A stretch of 64,000 bases of DNA, taken from Brenneria salicis ATCC 15712 = DSM 30166. GTDB taxonomy: Bacteria; Pseudomonadota; Gammaproteobacteria; Enterobacterales; Enterobacteriaceae. The translations under genes and the position numbers were made by a program. Shown one piece after another: positions 50,714 to 61,144 of the stretch. Each line of letters opens with the position of its first letter. Within the stretch, counting starts at the first letter, position 1. The notes beneath the pieces are model-generated. The model ran no database searches and was not told the DNA's origin. It worked only from the letters and a program-made list of their open reading frames with translations. The stretch lies in contig NZ_QNRY01000013.1 in the NCBI RefSeq assembly GCF_003315515.1, positions 1 through 64,000 on the forward strand, given 5' to 3'.

Positions 50714-52121
50714 GGCTTTCTACCTGCTCGTCTGGCTGAGGATCCAATAAGGGTAAAATGCGGCCAACTTTATCAAAGGTTTCCTGATATTCGGCCTGTT
50801 CCTGACTGTCCGCCACAATGCCGCCGCCTGCCCAGCAGTAAATTTTTCCCTGCTCGGTTAATAAAGTACGGATGGCGATACTGGTATCCATGGTGCCGCA
50901 GACACTAAGATAGCCAATACTGCCGCAGTAGGCATTACGTCGTTGCGGTTCCAGTTCTTCAATGATTTGCATCGCCCGAATTTTAGGCGCGCCGGTGATG
51001 GAGCCGCCTGGGAAACAGGCGCGTAGTAACGCGGTGGCAGGACACGAATCAGGAAGTCTCGCTTCAATCGTGCTGACCAGATGGTGGACAGCCGGGAAAG
51101 GTTCCACGACGAACAGTTCCGGCACGGTGACGCTGCCCGGTTCGGCGACGCGGCCAATGTCGTTACGCAATAAATCCACGATCATCAGATTTTCGGCACG
51201 ATCTTTATCCGAGCGCGCCAAACGTTCGGCCTGCAAGTCATCCGCGTGTTTATCGGCCAGTCGCGGCAGCGTGCCTTTAATCGGGCGGGTCTGGATGCGG
51301 TTCTCCGCCAGCCACAGGAAACGTTCGGGAGAGACGCTGATCACCGTATTTTCAGGCAGGCGGATGAAGGCGGAAAACGGGGCCTGATTGCCCGCCGACA
51401 GGCGCAGAAATGCCTGCCATTCATCCCCGTCATATTCCGCGCTGAAGCGTTGCGCCAGATTAACCTGATAGCAGTCTCCCGCCAGCAGGTAATCCTGTAT
51501 TTTGCGAAATCGCTCGCCGTACTCCTCGCGTGACAGGTTAGCGCGCCAGGGGCTGTTGAGTCGAAAGTCCGTCCGATTATTGGAGGCGGGCGGGGTGCAT
51601 AACCAGTCAAGCCGTTGCTGAAGCGAGCCCTGGACGATCAGGGTTAACGTCTGACGCTGGTGATCCGCGACCAGAGCCCAGTCATACAGGCCGACCACCA
51701 TATCCGGTAAATCAATATCCCGTTCCGCCTGCACGGGCAACGTCTCAATGCGTCGCCCCAAATCGTAACCGAACAAGCCGAGCGCGCCGCCCTGAAAAGG
51801 AAAGTCAGGATGTGCTGGCGCGGCGATGCCGAGGTCATCCAGTTCTTGCTGTAACAGCGTGAACGGATCGCCAGCCGCCATTTGCGTGATCCCGCCGCGG
51901 GTTATCGTCGTTTTCTCTGCGCGGGTGACGAGCGTTACCCGCGGATCGGCGACCATGATATCGAAGCGATTGTGCGGATGATCGGCGAAGCCTGAGTGTA
52001 ATAACATGGCCCACGGTTGTTGAGAAAAAGGCGCAAAACGTTTTAGCAACGCATCCGGCTGATAGGGTAACGAGTGATAGACCCAGAACGTGCCTGAGGC
52101 GGAGTGGTCGTATAATTTCAT
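50694..52121 (-). CDS. pabB: Aminodeoxychorismate synthase component I
   Basis: 475 residues (E. coli 453). An N-terminal anthranilate synthase-like domain is followed by the chorismate-binding core: RPIKGTLPR, ENLMIVDLLRNDIGRVAEPGSVTVP, HHLVSTIEARLP, CFPGGSITGAPKIRAMQII and YCGSIGYLS. With PabA it makes 4-amino-4-deoxychorismate for folate synthesis. Divergent from yoaH; its end overlaps nudL. Confidence 0.96.
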   Translation of the reverse strand: MKLYDHSASGTFWVYHSLPYQPDALLKRFAPFSQQPWAMLLHSGFADHPHNRFDIMVADPRVTLVTRAEKTTITRGGITQMAAGDPFTLLQQELDDLGIAAPAHPDFPFQGGALGLFGYDLGRRIETLPVQAERDIDLPDMVVGLYDWALVADHQRQTLTLIVQGSLQQRLDWLCTPPASNNRTDFRLNSPWRANLSREEYGERFRKIQDYLLAGDCYQVNLAQRFSAEYDGDEWQAFLRLSAGNQAPFSAFIRLPENTVISVSPERFLWLAENRIQTRPIKGTLPRLADKHADDLQAERLARSDKDRAENLMIVDLLRNDIGRVAEPGSVTVPELFVVEPFPAVHHLVSTIEARLPDSCPATALLRACFPGGSITGAPKIRAMQIIEELEPQRRNAYCGSIGYLSVCGTMDTSIAIRTLLTEQGKIYCWAGGGIVADSQEQAEYQETFDKVGRILPLLDPQPDEQVESRDPFCH

Positions 52122-52259
52122 GCTTGGCAGGTGATGTTTATTTTATTGGTTGTCTGTTTGACGATTCAGACTGGCTAGCGTATCACAAACCATAACTGCT
52201 GGTGTATGACCGGGAGGGCATGCGATGATATGCGCTTGGTTGGTAAGCAGGAATTTATC

Positions 52260-52499
52260 ATGATTGCAGGTATGCCCGCGCTGACGCATCAGCAGCAAGC
52301 AGCGGTTGAGCGTATTCAGGAACTGATGTCACAGGGGTTAAGCAGTGGTCAGGCGATTGCGCTGGTCGCCGCAGAAATTCGCGCCACCCATCAAGGTGAC
52401 AGTGTCACAGCAATGTTTGATGATGAAGACGACCAGGATAATCGTCAGGATGACGACCAGGGCACGTTTGACGATGGTGAGGAAGAGGAAGAACACTGA
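52260..52499 (+). CDS. yoaH: UPF0181 family protein YoaH
   Basis: 79 residues from the ATG at 52260 ([13 protein letters not shown]), with AGGAA upstream. The ORF opens earlier, but the family begins here. The conserved core [25 protein letters not shown] matches E. coli YoaH (59 residues). The C-terminal tail is longer and strongly acidic (DDEDDQD ... GEEEEEH). Function unknown; divergent from pabB as in E. coli. Confidence 0.9.
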   Translation: MIAGMPALTHQQQAAVERIQELMSQGLSSGQAIALVAAEIRATHQGDSVTAMFDDEDDQDNRQDDDQGTFDDGEEEEEH

Positions 52500-52535
52500 T
52501 TGCCGTTCCTCCTCTGAGGTGACGCCAGCACACAG

Positions 52536-52880
52536 TTATATCGCGGCGATGGCTTTTATTTCGATTTTGAATTTCGGATTCATCAGTTTGGCCTGAACGG
52601 TGCAGCGCACCGGCGCGCTGCCGGACACCACCCAGGCATCCCATGCGGCGTTCATGGCGGCGAAATCGTCGGCGTCAGCCAAAAAAATAGTGATATCCAA
52701 CAGTCGGCTTTTATCCGTTCCCGCTCGTTGCAGGATCGCATCCAGTGCGGCCAACGCATTCTCAGTCTGCGCTTGCGCCGCGTCATTCAGATTCTCCGGC
52801 ACGCTGGTGTAATACAGCGTGTTGTTGTGAATAACGGCGTCGGACCAGCGTTCATCAGGATCGATTCTCTGAATTGACAT
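52536..52880 (-). CDS. yoaB: RidA family protein YoaB
   Basis: 114 residues, the E. coli YoaB length. YjgF/YER057c/UK114 fold: a conserved N-terminus (VIHNNTLYYTSVPEN), DITIFLADADDFAAMNAAWD and the signature VRCTVQAKLMNP with the Arg used for imine/enamine hydrolysis. It probably removes reactive enamines. Divergent from yoaA. Confidence 0.94.
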   Translation of the reverse strand: MSIQRIDPDERWSDAVIHNNTLYYTSVPENLNDAAQAQTENALAALDAILQRAGTDKSRLLDITIFLADADDFAAMNAAWDAWVVSGSAPVRCTVQAKLMNPKFKIEIKAIAAI

Positions 52881-53068
52881 AAGGATATTGTCTCCATCTT
52901 GGGGTAAATAACGGCGCTAAGCGTAACATACTCTTTTGCGTCATGAATCTGTTGCGGGCAGCGCGGGCGAAGATAGGGTGGTAGCGAGCGTGGCGGAGTA
53001 TTGGCATAATCGGTCCGGCGGCGTCACTGGATAACGCTGGCAGTCTGAACCCGACTAAGAGAGACAGC

Positions 53069-54997
53069 GTGATAAGTGATCGTGTAATAGATGATTTTGC
53101 CACCGATGGGGCGTTAGCCAGGGCAATTAGCGGATTCAAACCGCGCGAGCCACAACGACAAATGGCGCAGGCGGTGGTTCAGGCCATTCACGGCAAACAG
53201 GCGCTGGTGGTAGAGGCGGGAACCGGCACCGGAAAAACATACGCTTATCTGGCCCCGGCATTGCGATCGGATAAAAAAGTCATTATTTCGACCGGTTCGA
53301 AAGCCCTTCAGGATCAGCTTTACCGTCGGGATTTGCCCACGGTGGCCCAGGCGCTGAAATACCAGGGCAAACTGGCGTTGCTGAAAGGCCGTTCCAATTA
53401 CCTTTGTATCGAACGACTCGAACAGCAATCGCTGGCGGGCGGGGAGTTGTCCGCGGAACTGCTCAGCGAGTTGGTCCGCTTGCGAGGCTGGTCTTCTGCA
53501 ACCACGGAAGGTGATGTCGCCACCTGTGACGGCGTGGCGGAAGACAGCCCAATCTGGCCGCTGGTAACCAGCACCAACGACAACTGTCTGGGCAGCGACT
53601 GTCCGCATTACAAAGACTGCTTTGTGGTAAAGGCACGCCGTAAAGCAATGGATGCGGATATCGTAGTGGTGAATCACCATCTTTATCTGGCGGATATGGT
53701 GGTTAAAGAGAGCGGGTTTGCCGAATTGATCCCAGAAAGCGAGGTGGTCATTTTCGATGAAGCTCATCAGATCCCGGATATCGCCAGCCAGTATTTTGGT
53801 CAGCAGCTTTCCAGCCGCCAACTACTGGATTTGGCAAAAGACATCACCATTGCCTATCGCACGGAAGTACGGGACGCGCAGCAACTCCAGAAAAGCGCCG
53901 ATCGCCTGAGCCAGAGTACCCAGGATTTTCGTTTGGCGCTTGGCGATCCCGGTTTTCGCGGCAACCTGCGCGACGTGCTTAACCAACCCCATCTTCAGCG
54001 TGCGCTGGTGCTGTTGGATGATGCGCTGGAACTGTGTTATGACGTCGCCAAACTGTCGCTGGGTCGCTCTGCGCTGCTTGATGCGGCCTTTGAGCGCGCC
54101 ACCTTGTACCGCAGTCGCCTGAAACGTTTGCGCGATGTGCAGCAGCCGGGTTACAGCTACTGGTATGAGTGCAATTCCCGCCACTTTGTGTTGGCGTTGA
54201 CGCCGCTGTCCGTTGCCGATCGTTTCCGGGAATTGATGAAAGAAAAGCCCGCAGCCTGGATATTTACTTCCGCGACGCTCTCCGTTAACGAACAACTGAC
54301 GCATTTTACCGAACGATTGGGCCTGGACGCGGCCAATACTCTGTTGCTGCCCAGCCCGTTCGATTATGCGAGTCAGGCGTTGCTTTGTGTGCCGCGTTAT
54401 TTGCCGCAAACTCATCAGCCGGGTGCGGCGCATAAGTTGGCAGGTTTATTGCGACCGTTGATTGAGGCTAATCAGGGACGTTGTTTTATGCTGTGCACCT
54501 CGCATCAAATGATGCGCGATCTGGCCGCCGAATTCCGCGCCACCCTGACCTTGCCCGTTCTGTTGCAGGGAGAAACCGGCAAAGCGCAGTTGCTGTCTCA
54601 GTTTGTGTCGGCGGGGAATGCGTTGCTGGTGGCGACCAGCAGTTTCTGGGAAGGCGTGGACGTGCGCGGCGACGCGCTGTCCTGCGTGATCATCGATAAA
54701 TTACCCTTTACTTCGCCTGATGACCCGTTATTGAAAGCGCGTATCGAAGATTGCCGTCTGCGTGGCGGCGAACCGTTCGACGACGTCCAACTGCCTGATG
54801 CGGTGATCACGTTAAAACAGGGCGTTGGCCGTTTGATCCGCGACACGGATGATCGCGGCGTTCTGGTGATCTGCGATAACCGACTGGTGATGCGTCCGTA
54901 TGGCGAGGTTTTCCTTAATAGCCTGCCGCCCGCTCCTCGTACCAGAGATATGGCGCAGGCCATTGCGTTTCTTACCCGCAAAGCATCACTGACTTGA
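53069..54997 (+). CDS. yoaA: DinG-family XPD-like helicase YoaA
   Basis: 642 residues with a GTG start. Walker A is EAGTGTGKTYAYLAP. Four Fe-S cysteines fall in YLCIERLE, VATCDGVAEDSP and GSDCPHYKDCF. The DEAH box is VVIFDEAHQI, and motif VI is LKQGVGRLIRDTDDRGVLVICD. It is a 5'-3' helicase that in E. coli partners with the HolC (chi) subunit to repair stalled forks. Intact. Confidence 0.95.
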   Translation: MISDRVIDDFATDGALARAISGFKPREPQRQMAQAVVQAIHGKQALVVEAGTGTGKTYAYLAPALRSDKKVIISTGSKALQDQLYRRDLPTVAQALKYQGKLALLKGRSNYLCIERLEQQSLAGGELSAELLSELVRLRGWSSATTEGDVATCDGVAEDSPIWPLVTSTNDNCLGSDCPHYKDCFVVKARRKAMDADIVVVNHHLYLADMVVKESGFAELIPESEVVIFDEAHQIPDIASQYFGQQLSSRQLLDLAKDITIAYRTEVRDAQQLQKSADRLSQSTQDFRLALGDPGFRGNLRDVLNQPHLQRALVLLDDALELCYDVAKLSLGRSALLDAAFERATLYRSRLKRLRDVQQPGYSYWYECNSRHFVLALTPLSVADRFRELMKEKPAAWIFTSATLSVNEQLTHFTERLGLDAANTLLLPSPFDYASQALLCVPRYLPQTHQPGAAHKLAGLLRPLIEANQGRCFMLCTSHQMMRDLAAEFRATLTLPVLLQGETGKAQLLSQFVSAGNALLVATSSFWEGVDVRGDALSCVIIDKLPFTSPDDPLLKARIEDCRLRGGEPFDDVQLPDAVITLKQGVGRLIRDTDDRGVLVICDNRLVMRPYGEVFLNSLPPAPRTRDMAQAIAFLTRKASLT

Positions 54998-55093
54998 TGA
55001 CTGACGGAACAAGGGCCTGAAAGGTGACGGCGATGGCGGCGGATATGCTATTATGCGCGCCGTTGAGATTTATTTACCCCGCCTGAGGTTGGC

Positions 55094-55792
55094 ATGTCTA
55101 CGCGAATTCTAGCGCTTGATACCGCGACGGAAGCCTGTTCTGTCGCGCTCTGGAATGATGGTGAAATTCATTCTTTATTTGAGGTTTGTCCCAGAGAGCA
55201 TACTCAGCGTGTGCTGCCAATGGTGCAACAGGTGTTGGCCGAGGGTGGCCTCACGCTTGGTGAACTGGATGCAGTGGCGTTTGGTCAGGGGCCGGGCAGT
55301 TTTACTGGCGTGCGGATCGGCATCGGTATCGCTCAAGGGCTGGCGCTGGGCGCGGAACTGCCGATGATCGGCGTTTCCACGCTGGCGACGCTGGCGCAGG
55401 GCGCATTTCGTCGGATTAATGCTACTCAGGTGTTAGCCGCCATTGATGCCCGGATGGGCGAAGTCTACTGGGCGCAATATCAGCGTGATGCTGATGGCGT
55501 CTGGCAGGGCGATGCTTCCGAGGCTGTCCTGACGCCCCTACAGACGCAAACGCTGACGGCTGCGTTGCAGGGCGAATGGGTAACGGTGGGAACGGGCTGG
55601 CAAACCTATCCCGATCTGGTGGTTCACGCCGCGCTGACCCTACGGGATGGCGACATGCTGTTGCCGCGAGCCGAGGACATGTTGCCGCTGGCGTACCGGC
55701 AATGGCGAGCCGGACAAGCCGTAAGCGTTGAACTGGCCCAGCCGCGTTATCTGCGTAACGACGTGGCCTGGAAAAAACTGCCGGGACGCTGA
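55094..55792 (+). CDS. tsaB: tRNA threonylcarbamoyladenosine factor TsaB
   Basis: 232 residues (E. coli 231). ASKHA-type fold starting [15 protein letters not shown], with [23 protein letters not shown] and ISTL-like core; the C-terminal [15 protein letters not shown] is typical. It assists TsaD/TsaE/TsaC in making t6A37 on ANN-decoding tRNAs. It follows yoaA by about 100 bases and precedes the Slp-like gene as in E. coli. Confidence 0.95.
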   Translation: MSTRILALDTATEACSVALWNDGEIHSLFEVCPREHTQRVLPMVQQVLAEGGLTLGELDAVAFGQGPGSFTGVRIGIGIAQGLALGAELPMIGVSTLATLAQGAFRRINATQVLAAIDARMGEVYWAQYQRDADGVWQGDASEAVLTPLQTQTLTAALQGEWVTVGTGWQTYPDLVVHAALTLRDGDMLLPRAEDMLPLAYRQWRAGQAVSVELAQPRYLRNDVAWKKLPGR

Positions 55793-55931
55793 GATCCGTC
55801 TTTGCTGAGACCATCTTTGCTGAAACTTCGGTCGCCGCGTTCCACGTCCCGGATGGTCCCGGCCAGAAGAAAACAGCAACTTATTCGATGCGATATAGTC
55901 TAATGAACGGACATTGAAGAAGGGGCATGTG

Positions 55932-56546
55932 ATGATTACGATTTCAATGCATGTGAAGCCTCACAACCTGTCAGTGCAGGCCGTGCGCGGTCTTGTCGTT
56001 GCCGCCGTGTTACTACTGTCTGGCTGCGTCAGTGTGCCTGAGGCGATAAAAGGAACGTCCCCAACGCCACAGGACGATCTTGTGCGGGTAATGAATGCGC
56101 CGCAATTGTATGTCGGGCAGGAGGCGCGTTTTGGTGGCCGGGTGGTGAGTATCCGTAATGAAGTTAACCGAACCCGATTGGAAATCGCCAGCCTGCCGCT
56201 TGATAGCGGCGCCAGACCTCGGCTGGATCTCCCTTCCGAGGGGCGCTTCATTGCCTATGTGAATCGTTTCCTGGAACCGATCGATTTTCAGAATCAATTG
56301 GTTACTGTCGTCGGCCTCATTACGGGATCGGAGCACGGTGCCATCGGTGACAAACCGTATCGCTTTGTCGTGGTGGACGTACAGGGATACAAACGTTGGA
56401 ATGTGGTGCAGCGGGTCGTCATGCCGCCTGGCGCTTATGGCCCGTGGGGATGGGATGCTCGCTATGGCCATGGCTGGGGGCCCGGATGGGGATTCGGCGG
56501 CGGTTGGTATGGTCCTGCGCAAGTTGAGGATGTTGTAACAGAATAA
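55932..56546 (+). CDS. yeaY: Slp-family outer-membrane lipoprotein (YeaY-like)
   Basis: 204 residues from the ATG at 55932 (MITISMHVK), with AGGGG upstream. A signal peptide with lipobox LSGC (Cys at about residue 32) is followed by the Slp domain ([22 protein letters not shown] ... YKRWNVV). The C-terminus is rich in Gly, Trp and Tyr ([16 protein letters not shown]). E. coli YeaY/Slp are starvation- or sigma-E-linked lipoproteins of unknown function. Confidence 0.9.
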   Translation: MITISMHVKPHNLSVQAVRGLVVAAVLLLSGCVSVPEAIKGTSPTPQDDLVRVMNAPQLYVGQEARFGGRVVSIRNEVNRTRLEIASLPLDSGARPRLDLPSEGRFIAYVNRFLEPIDFQNQLVTVVGLITGSEHGAIGDKPYRFVVVDVQGYKRWNVVQRVVMPPGAYGPWGWDARYGHGWGPGWGFGGGWYGPAQVEDVVTE

Positions 56547-56749
56547 ACGCTGTTGCAGATGAAGAAATTCAGGCGACTAAGGTTGCCTGATTTTTTTTGA
56601 ACTAATGACTAACATCAAATCAGTGATCGGCCTCGCAACCTGGAGATTAATTGTTAATTAACTGATTATTTTAGTTAAAGTAATGTTAATAAATGTTCAA
56701 TGCCGAGGTGCTTGCGATGCCATTAAAAAAATATCTTGGGAGTGACGTC

Positions 56750-58438
56750 TTGGACAAAATCTGGCTGTCTCGCTATCCGGCCTCGGTGCCTGCGGAAATC
56801 GACCCGGACCGTTTTGCCTCACTAATCGATATGTTTGAAAGCACGGTAACGCGCTATGCCGATCAGACCGCATTCATCAACATGGGTGAGGTGATGACGT
56901 TCCGCAAGCTGGATGAGCGTAGCCGGGCCTTTGCCGCCTATCTGCAAAATCGGCTTGGCCTGAAGAAGGGCGACCGTGTTGCCTTGATGATGCCCAATCT
57001 GTTGCAGTATCCGGTGGCGCTGTTTGGCGTACTGCGGGCGGGGATGGTGGCGGTGAATGTGAATCCGCTGTATACCCCGCCGGAACTGGAGTACCAATTG
57101 AAAGACAGCGGAGCCAGCACCATCGTTATCGTATCCAATTTCGCGCATACGCTGGAAAAGGTGGTGGCGAATACGTCGGTAAAGCACGTTATTCTGACTC
57201 GCATGGGGGATCAGCTTTCTACCGCCAAAGGCACGCTGGTGAATTTTGTCGTCAAATATATCAAGCGGCTGGTGCCAAAATATCATCTGCCGGATGCTAT
57301 TTCGTTTCGTCGGGTCATGCAAGAAGGACGACGCCTGCAATATGTGAAGCCGGACATCATCAATACCGATCTGGCTTTTTTGCAATACACCGGCGGCACG
57401 ACAGGCGCTGCCAAAGGCGCGATGTTGACCCATCGCAATATGCAGGCGAATCTTGAACAGTGTAAAGCGGCTTACGGCCCCGTCCTGCAGGAAGGACAAG
57501 AACTGGTGGTGACGGCATTGCCGCTGTATCACATTTTCGCGTTGACCGTGAATTGTCTGCTGTTTTTTGAACGGGGCGGAAAAAATCTGCTGATCACCAA
57601 TCCTCGTGATATTCCGGCGGTGGTCAAGGCGTTGAGCCAGTATCCGTTTACGACCATCACCGGGGTGAACACGCTATTCAATGCCTTGCTGAATAACAAG
57701 GCATTTTGCGAACTCGATTTTTCCACGCTGCGATTGTCTGTCGGCGGTGGGGCGTCGGTACAGCAGGCGGTTGCCGAACGTTGGGAAAAGCTCACGGGTA
57801 AACATCTGCTGGAAGGTTATGGGTTGACGGAAAGTTCGCCATTGGTATCAGGCAATCCCTATGATATGACCTCGTATAATGGCAGCATCGGATTACCGGT
57901 TCCTTCCACCGATGTGCGCATCATTGATGATAATGGCAATGATGTCGGCCCCGGCGAATCCGGTGAGCTATGGGTCCGCGGTCCGCAGGTGATGCTGGGT
58001 TATTGGCAGCAACCCGCGGCAACCGATGAAGTGCTAAAAGATGGTTGGTTGGCGACAGGTGACATCGTCACTTCTGATGAGCAAGGCTTTTTGCGTATTA
58101 TTGACCGCAAGAAGGATATGATCCTGGTATCCGGCTTTAATGTTTACCCCACGGAAATTGAAGATGTGCTGACTCGTCATCCAAAGGTTTCCGAATCCGC
58201 GGTGGTGGGTATACCCAGCGAATTATCGGGTGAGGCCGTGAAAGCGTTTGTGGTGCGCCGCGACCCGACATTAACGAAAGAAGAGTTGATTACGCATTGT
58301 CGCCGCAACCTCACTGGCTATAAAGTACCGAAAGTAATTGAATTTTATGATGATTTACCCAAATCAAACGTCGGGAAAATTTTGCGCCGGGAATTGCGCG
58401 ACGTTCAGCCTCAGGCAGCAAAGGTGGTTAACGCCTAG
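56750..58438 (+). CDS. fadD: Long-chain fatty acyl-CoA synthetase FadD (TTG start)
   Basis: 562 residues from the TTG at 56750 ([18 protein letters not shown]). That matches the E. coli start (MKKVWLNRYPADVP), length and TTG codon, and GGGAG sits 6 bases upstream. An ATG at 56693 would add an unsupported extension. Adenylate-forming motifs are [38 protein letters not shown] and the FACS signature [21 protein letters not shown]. It activates imported fatty acids at the inner membrane for beta-oxidation. Confidence 0.95.
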   Translation: MDKIWLSRYPASVPAEIDPDRFASLIDMFESTVTRYADQTAFINMGEVMTFRKLDERSRAFAAYLQNRLGLKKGDRVALMMPNLLQYPVALFGVLRAGMVAVNVNPLYTPPELEYQLKDSGASTIVIVSNFAHTLEKVVANTSVKHVILTRMGDQLSTAKGTLVNFVVKYIKRLVPKYHLPDAISFRRVMQEGRRLQYVKPDIINTDLAFLQYTGGTTGAAKGAMLTHRNMQANLEQCKAAYGPVLQEGQELVVTALPLYHIFALTVNCLLFFERGGKNLLITNPRDIPAVVKALSQYPFTTITGVNTLFNALLNNKAFCELDFSTLRLSVGGGASVQQAVAERWEKLTGKHLLEGYGLTESSPLVSGNPYDMTSYNGSIGLPVPSTDVRIIDDNGNDVGPGESGELWVRGPQVMLGYWQQPAATDEVLKDGWLATGDIVTSDEQGFLRIIDRKKDMILVSGFNVYPTEIEDVLTRHPKVSESAVVGIPSELSGEAVKAFVVRRDPTLTKEELITHCRRNLTGYKVPKVIEFYDDLPKSNVGKILRRELRDVQPQAAKVVNA

Positions 58439-58577
58439 TTCCGCGCGGATGGCGATGATTTATCAATAAATCGTCTGCCAGAAGCCGACAGGACACGTTA
58501 TCATGACTATCGTCATGGAGCGGATTGGCGGGCAAACCACATCCGCAACTGCGTCATCTGGCCCGATTATTCTATTT

Positions 58578-58604
58578 ACGCCGGTTTGTCCGGCGTCACT
58601 TTTT
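58578..58604 (+). promoter_or_regulatory. rnd leader hairpin with U tract
   Basis: ACGCCGG - TTTGT - CCGGCGT, then CAC and TTTTT, 30 bases before the rnd start. E. coli rnd mRNA also has a terminator-like stem followed by a U run that is needed for translation of the UUG-started gene. Confidence 0.6.
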
Positions 58605-58634
58605 CTATTAATCAGCAATCAAGAGAATGATGTT

Positions 58635-59756
58635 TTGAATTATCAGTTGATCACCACCAATATCGGATTAAAACAAGTTTGTACACAAGCGCGTCTGCAT
58701 CAACAGATTGCGTTGGATACCGAGTTCGTCAGAACGAGAACGTACTACCCCCAGTTAGGGTTGATTCAATTGTATGATGGGGAACAGCTTTCGCTTATCG
58801 ATCCGCTGACGATCACCGACTGGCTGCCTTTTCAGGCGTTGTTGCGTGATGAGCGGGTCACCAAGTTTTTGCACGCCGGCAGCGAGGATCTGGAAGTGTT
58901 TTTCAACGCTTTTGATCTGTCTCCCGCGCCATTCATCGATACCCAGATCCTGGCCGCGTTTTTGGGTAAACCGCTCTCCTATGGTTTTGCCGCGTTGGTG
59001 GCTGAGTACATGGACGTGACGCTCGATAAAAGCGAATCACGCACTGACTGGCTGGCCCGTCCGCTGAGTGAAAAACAGTGTGACTATGCTGCCGCGGATG
59101 TGTTCTATCTGTTACCGATGGCCATCAAACTGGTCGAGGAAACCGAGGCCGCCGGGTGGACAAACGCTGCGCGGGATGAGTGTCGTCTTCTGTGCCAGCG
59201 TAAGCAGGAGATTCTGGCGCCCGAAGCGGCGTATCGCGAGATAGGAAACGCCTGGCAACTGCGTGGCCGCCATCTGGCCTGTCTGCAACGCCTGGCTGAG
59301 TGGCGTTTGCGTAAAGCTCGTGAGCGAGACCGCGCGGTAAATTTTGTGGTGCGAGAAGAAAATCTGTTGCAGGTTGCCCGGTGCTTACCGTCGTCATTAG
59401 GGGAAATGGATGCTCTGGGGTTGAGCGGCCCGGAAATTCGTTACCACGGTAAAACGCTACTGGCGCTGGTGGCGCAAACCAACGGTATTGCCGAGGCCGA
59501 TTGCCCGCCGCCGGTTATCAACCTGATTGATTACCCCGGCTATAAGAAAGCCTTCAAGGACATTAAAGCAATGGTGCAACGCTACAGCGAGAGCAGTGGA
59601 TTATCGGCTGAACTGCTGGCTTCACGGCGTCAGATCAACCGGGTGCTTAACTGGCACTGGAAATTAACCGGGCAGGACGCTGTACCGGAAATGCTTTCCG
59701 GCTGGCGCAATAATTTATATGGCGATGCCTTACGGGAGATTCTCAAGGAATGCTGA
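58635..59756 (+). CDS. rnd: Ribonuclease D (TTG start)
   Basis: 373 residues from the TTG at 58635 (M/L-NYQLITT), as in E. coli (375, UUG start). An upstream ATG at 58503 would add 44 residues that read like translated leader. The DEDDy exonuclease has LDTEFVRTRTYYP (motif I), KFLHAGSEDLEVF (motif II) and CDYAAADVFYLLP (motif III). Two HRDC domains form the C-terminal half. It trims the 3' ends of tRNA precursors. Confidence 0.95.
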   Translation: MNYQLITTNIGLKQVCTQARLHQQIALDTEFVRTRTYYPQLGLIQLYDGEQLSLIDPLTITDWLPFQALLRDERVTKFLHAGSEDLEVFFNAFDLSPAPFIDTQILAAFLGKPLSYGFAALVAEYMDVTLDKSESRTDWLARPLSEKQCDYAAADVFYLLPMAIKLVEETEAAGWTNAARDECRLLCQRKQEILAPEAAYREIGNAWQLRGRHLACLQRLAEWRLRKARERDRAVNFVVREENLLQVARCLPSSLGEMDALGLSGPEIRYHGKTLLALVAQTNGIAEADCPPPVINLIDYPGYKKAFKDIKAMVQRYSESSGLSAELLASRRQINRVLNWHWKLTGQDAVPEMLSGWRNNLYGDALREILKEC

Positions 59757-59872
59757 ACGACGCTGATTGAAATTAATTTGCGCCTGACAGTAAAAGACCA
59801 CGGCTGTTTTATGATGGCGCACAGAGGCGAAACCCCTGCAAAAATGAGCAGGGGAGATTAACAGCGGAAAAA

Positions 59873-60142
59873 TTATTTGGGCGTTTCTTCCGTTTCCGGC
59901 AATGTGACGTTTAACTCAAGCACGGAAATATCATCGCCTTTTTGCTCAAGCTGAACGGTGACCATTTCTGGGTCAATCTGTACATATTTACAGATGACCT
60001 CCAGGATATCCCGTTTTAATTGCGGCAGATAATGAGGTTCGCTATCACCCCGACGTCGCTCCGCGACAATAATTTGCAGCCGCTCCTTGGCAATATTGGC
60101 TGTCGTTTTTTTGCGGGACAGAAAGAAGTCGAGTAATGCCAT
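59873..60142 (-). CDS. minE: Cell-division topological specificity factor MinE
   Basis: 89 residues (E. coli 88): [30 protein letters not shown] contains the membrane-binding helix and the anti-MinCD region. The topological domain follows ([24 protein letters not shown]). It drives pole-to-pole oscillation of MinCD. It starts 3 bases after the minD stop. Confidence 0.97.
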   Translation of the reverse strand: MALLDFFLSRKKTTANIAKERLQIIVAERRRGDSEPHYLPQLKRDILEVICKYVQIDPEMVTVQLEQKGDDISVLELNVTLPETEETPK

Positions 60143-60145
60143 AAT

Positions 60146-60958
60146 TTATCCCCCAAAAAGTCGTTTAAGGAAACTTTTCTTCTCTTCTTCAATAAAGCGG
60201 AAGGGACGATCTTCGCCTAATAGACGGTCTACCGTATCCGAATAGGCTTTGCCTGCATCCGCCTCCGCATCCAGAATGACCGGCTCGCCCTGGTTTGATG
60301 CGCGTAATACTGATTGATCTTCAGGAATAACGCCAACTAACGGGATCCTGAGAATTTCCAGCACGTCTTCCATACTCAGCATATCACCGCGGCTTACGCG
60401 ACCAGGGTTATAACGGGTCAGCAGCAGGTGTTCCTTGATCGGCTCTTCGGAACGTTCCGCCCGCCGCGATTTCGACGACAAAATGCCAAGAATACGGTCT
60501 GAGTCACGCACGGAAGATACTTCCGGGTTGGTGGTGATAATCGCTTCATCGGCAAAATACAGCGCCATCAACGCGCCGGTTTCGATCCCGGCCGGGGAGT
60601 CGCAGACGATGAAATCAAAATCCATTTCGCCCAGATCGTTGAGCACTTTTTCGACGCCTTCGCGGGTCAGCGCATCTTTATCACGCGTTTGCGAAGCAGG
60701 CAGAATGTACAGATTATCAGTACGCTTATCTTTGATCAGCGCCTGATTCAGGGTCGCATCACCTTGAATAACATTAACAAAATCATAAACCACGCGACGC
60801 TCGCATCCCATGATCAGGTCGAGGTTACGTAAACCGATGTCGAAGTCGATAACAACGGTCTTCTTTCCTTTCCGGGCTAAACCGGTAGCAATGGCCGCGC
60901 TTGAAGTGGTCTTGCCAACGCCCCCTTTACCCGATGTAACAACAATGATGCGTGCCAT
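60146..60958 (-). CDS. minD: Septum-site determining ATPase MinD
   Basis: 270 residues, as in E. coli. The deviant Walker A is VTSGKGGVGKTTSSA and switch II is VCDSPAGIETGA. The C-terminal membrane-targeting helix is EEKKSFLKRLFGG. It recruits MinC to the membrane and is displaced by MinE. The gap to minC is 155 bases, wider than the roughly 25 bases of E. coli, and contains tandem repeats. Confidence 0.98.
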   Translation of the reverse strand: MARIIVVTSGKGGVGKTTSSAAIATGLARKGKKTVVIDFDIGLRNLDLIMGCERRVVYDFVNVIQGDATLNQALIKDKRTDNLYILPASQTRDKDALTREGVEKVLNDLGEMDFDFIVCDSPAGIETGALMALYFADEAIITTNPEVSSVRDSDRILGILSSKSRRAERSEEPIKEHLLLTRYNPGRVSRGDMLSMEDVLEILRIPLVGVIPEDQSVLRASNQGEPVILDAEADAGKAYSDTVDRLLGEDRPFRFIEEEKKSFLKRLFGG

Positions 60959-61063
60959 AAATGTTTCCTTGTCAAAGGGTTCAGAACGTATCCCGGCAGG
61001 CGGTTTTCATTGTCACGGTCAGTGACACGTACATCTGCCAGCATAGGTGCTAGTCTAGCGATT

Positions 61064-61144
61064 GTTCAAAGCTCGTGTGTTTAAAACGATGTCCGTTTAA
61101 AACGTTTGTCTGTTCAAAACGAGTGTATGTTTAAATCATTGTCC
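61064..61144 (-). repeat. Degenerate tandem repeat, period 15-17 bp, between minC and minD
   Basis: On the plus strand GTT(C/T)AAA recurs at 61064, 61079, 61095, 61112 and 61129. Two units share GTTTAAAACG and one has GTTCAAAACG. On the opposite strand this reads as GTTTTGAAC/GTTTTAAAC units. The array covers the last codons of minC and extends into the minC-minD gap. Confidence 0.75.

Noticed and set aside
53114-53821. 235-codon minus-strand ORF inside yoaA
   Set aside because: Antisense to an intact helicase with all motifs; no independent evidence.
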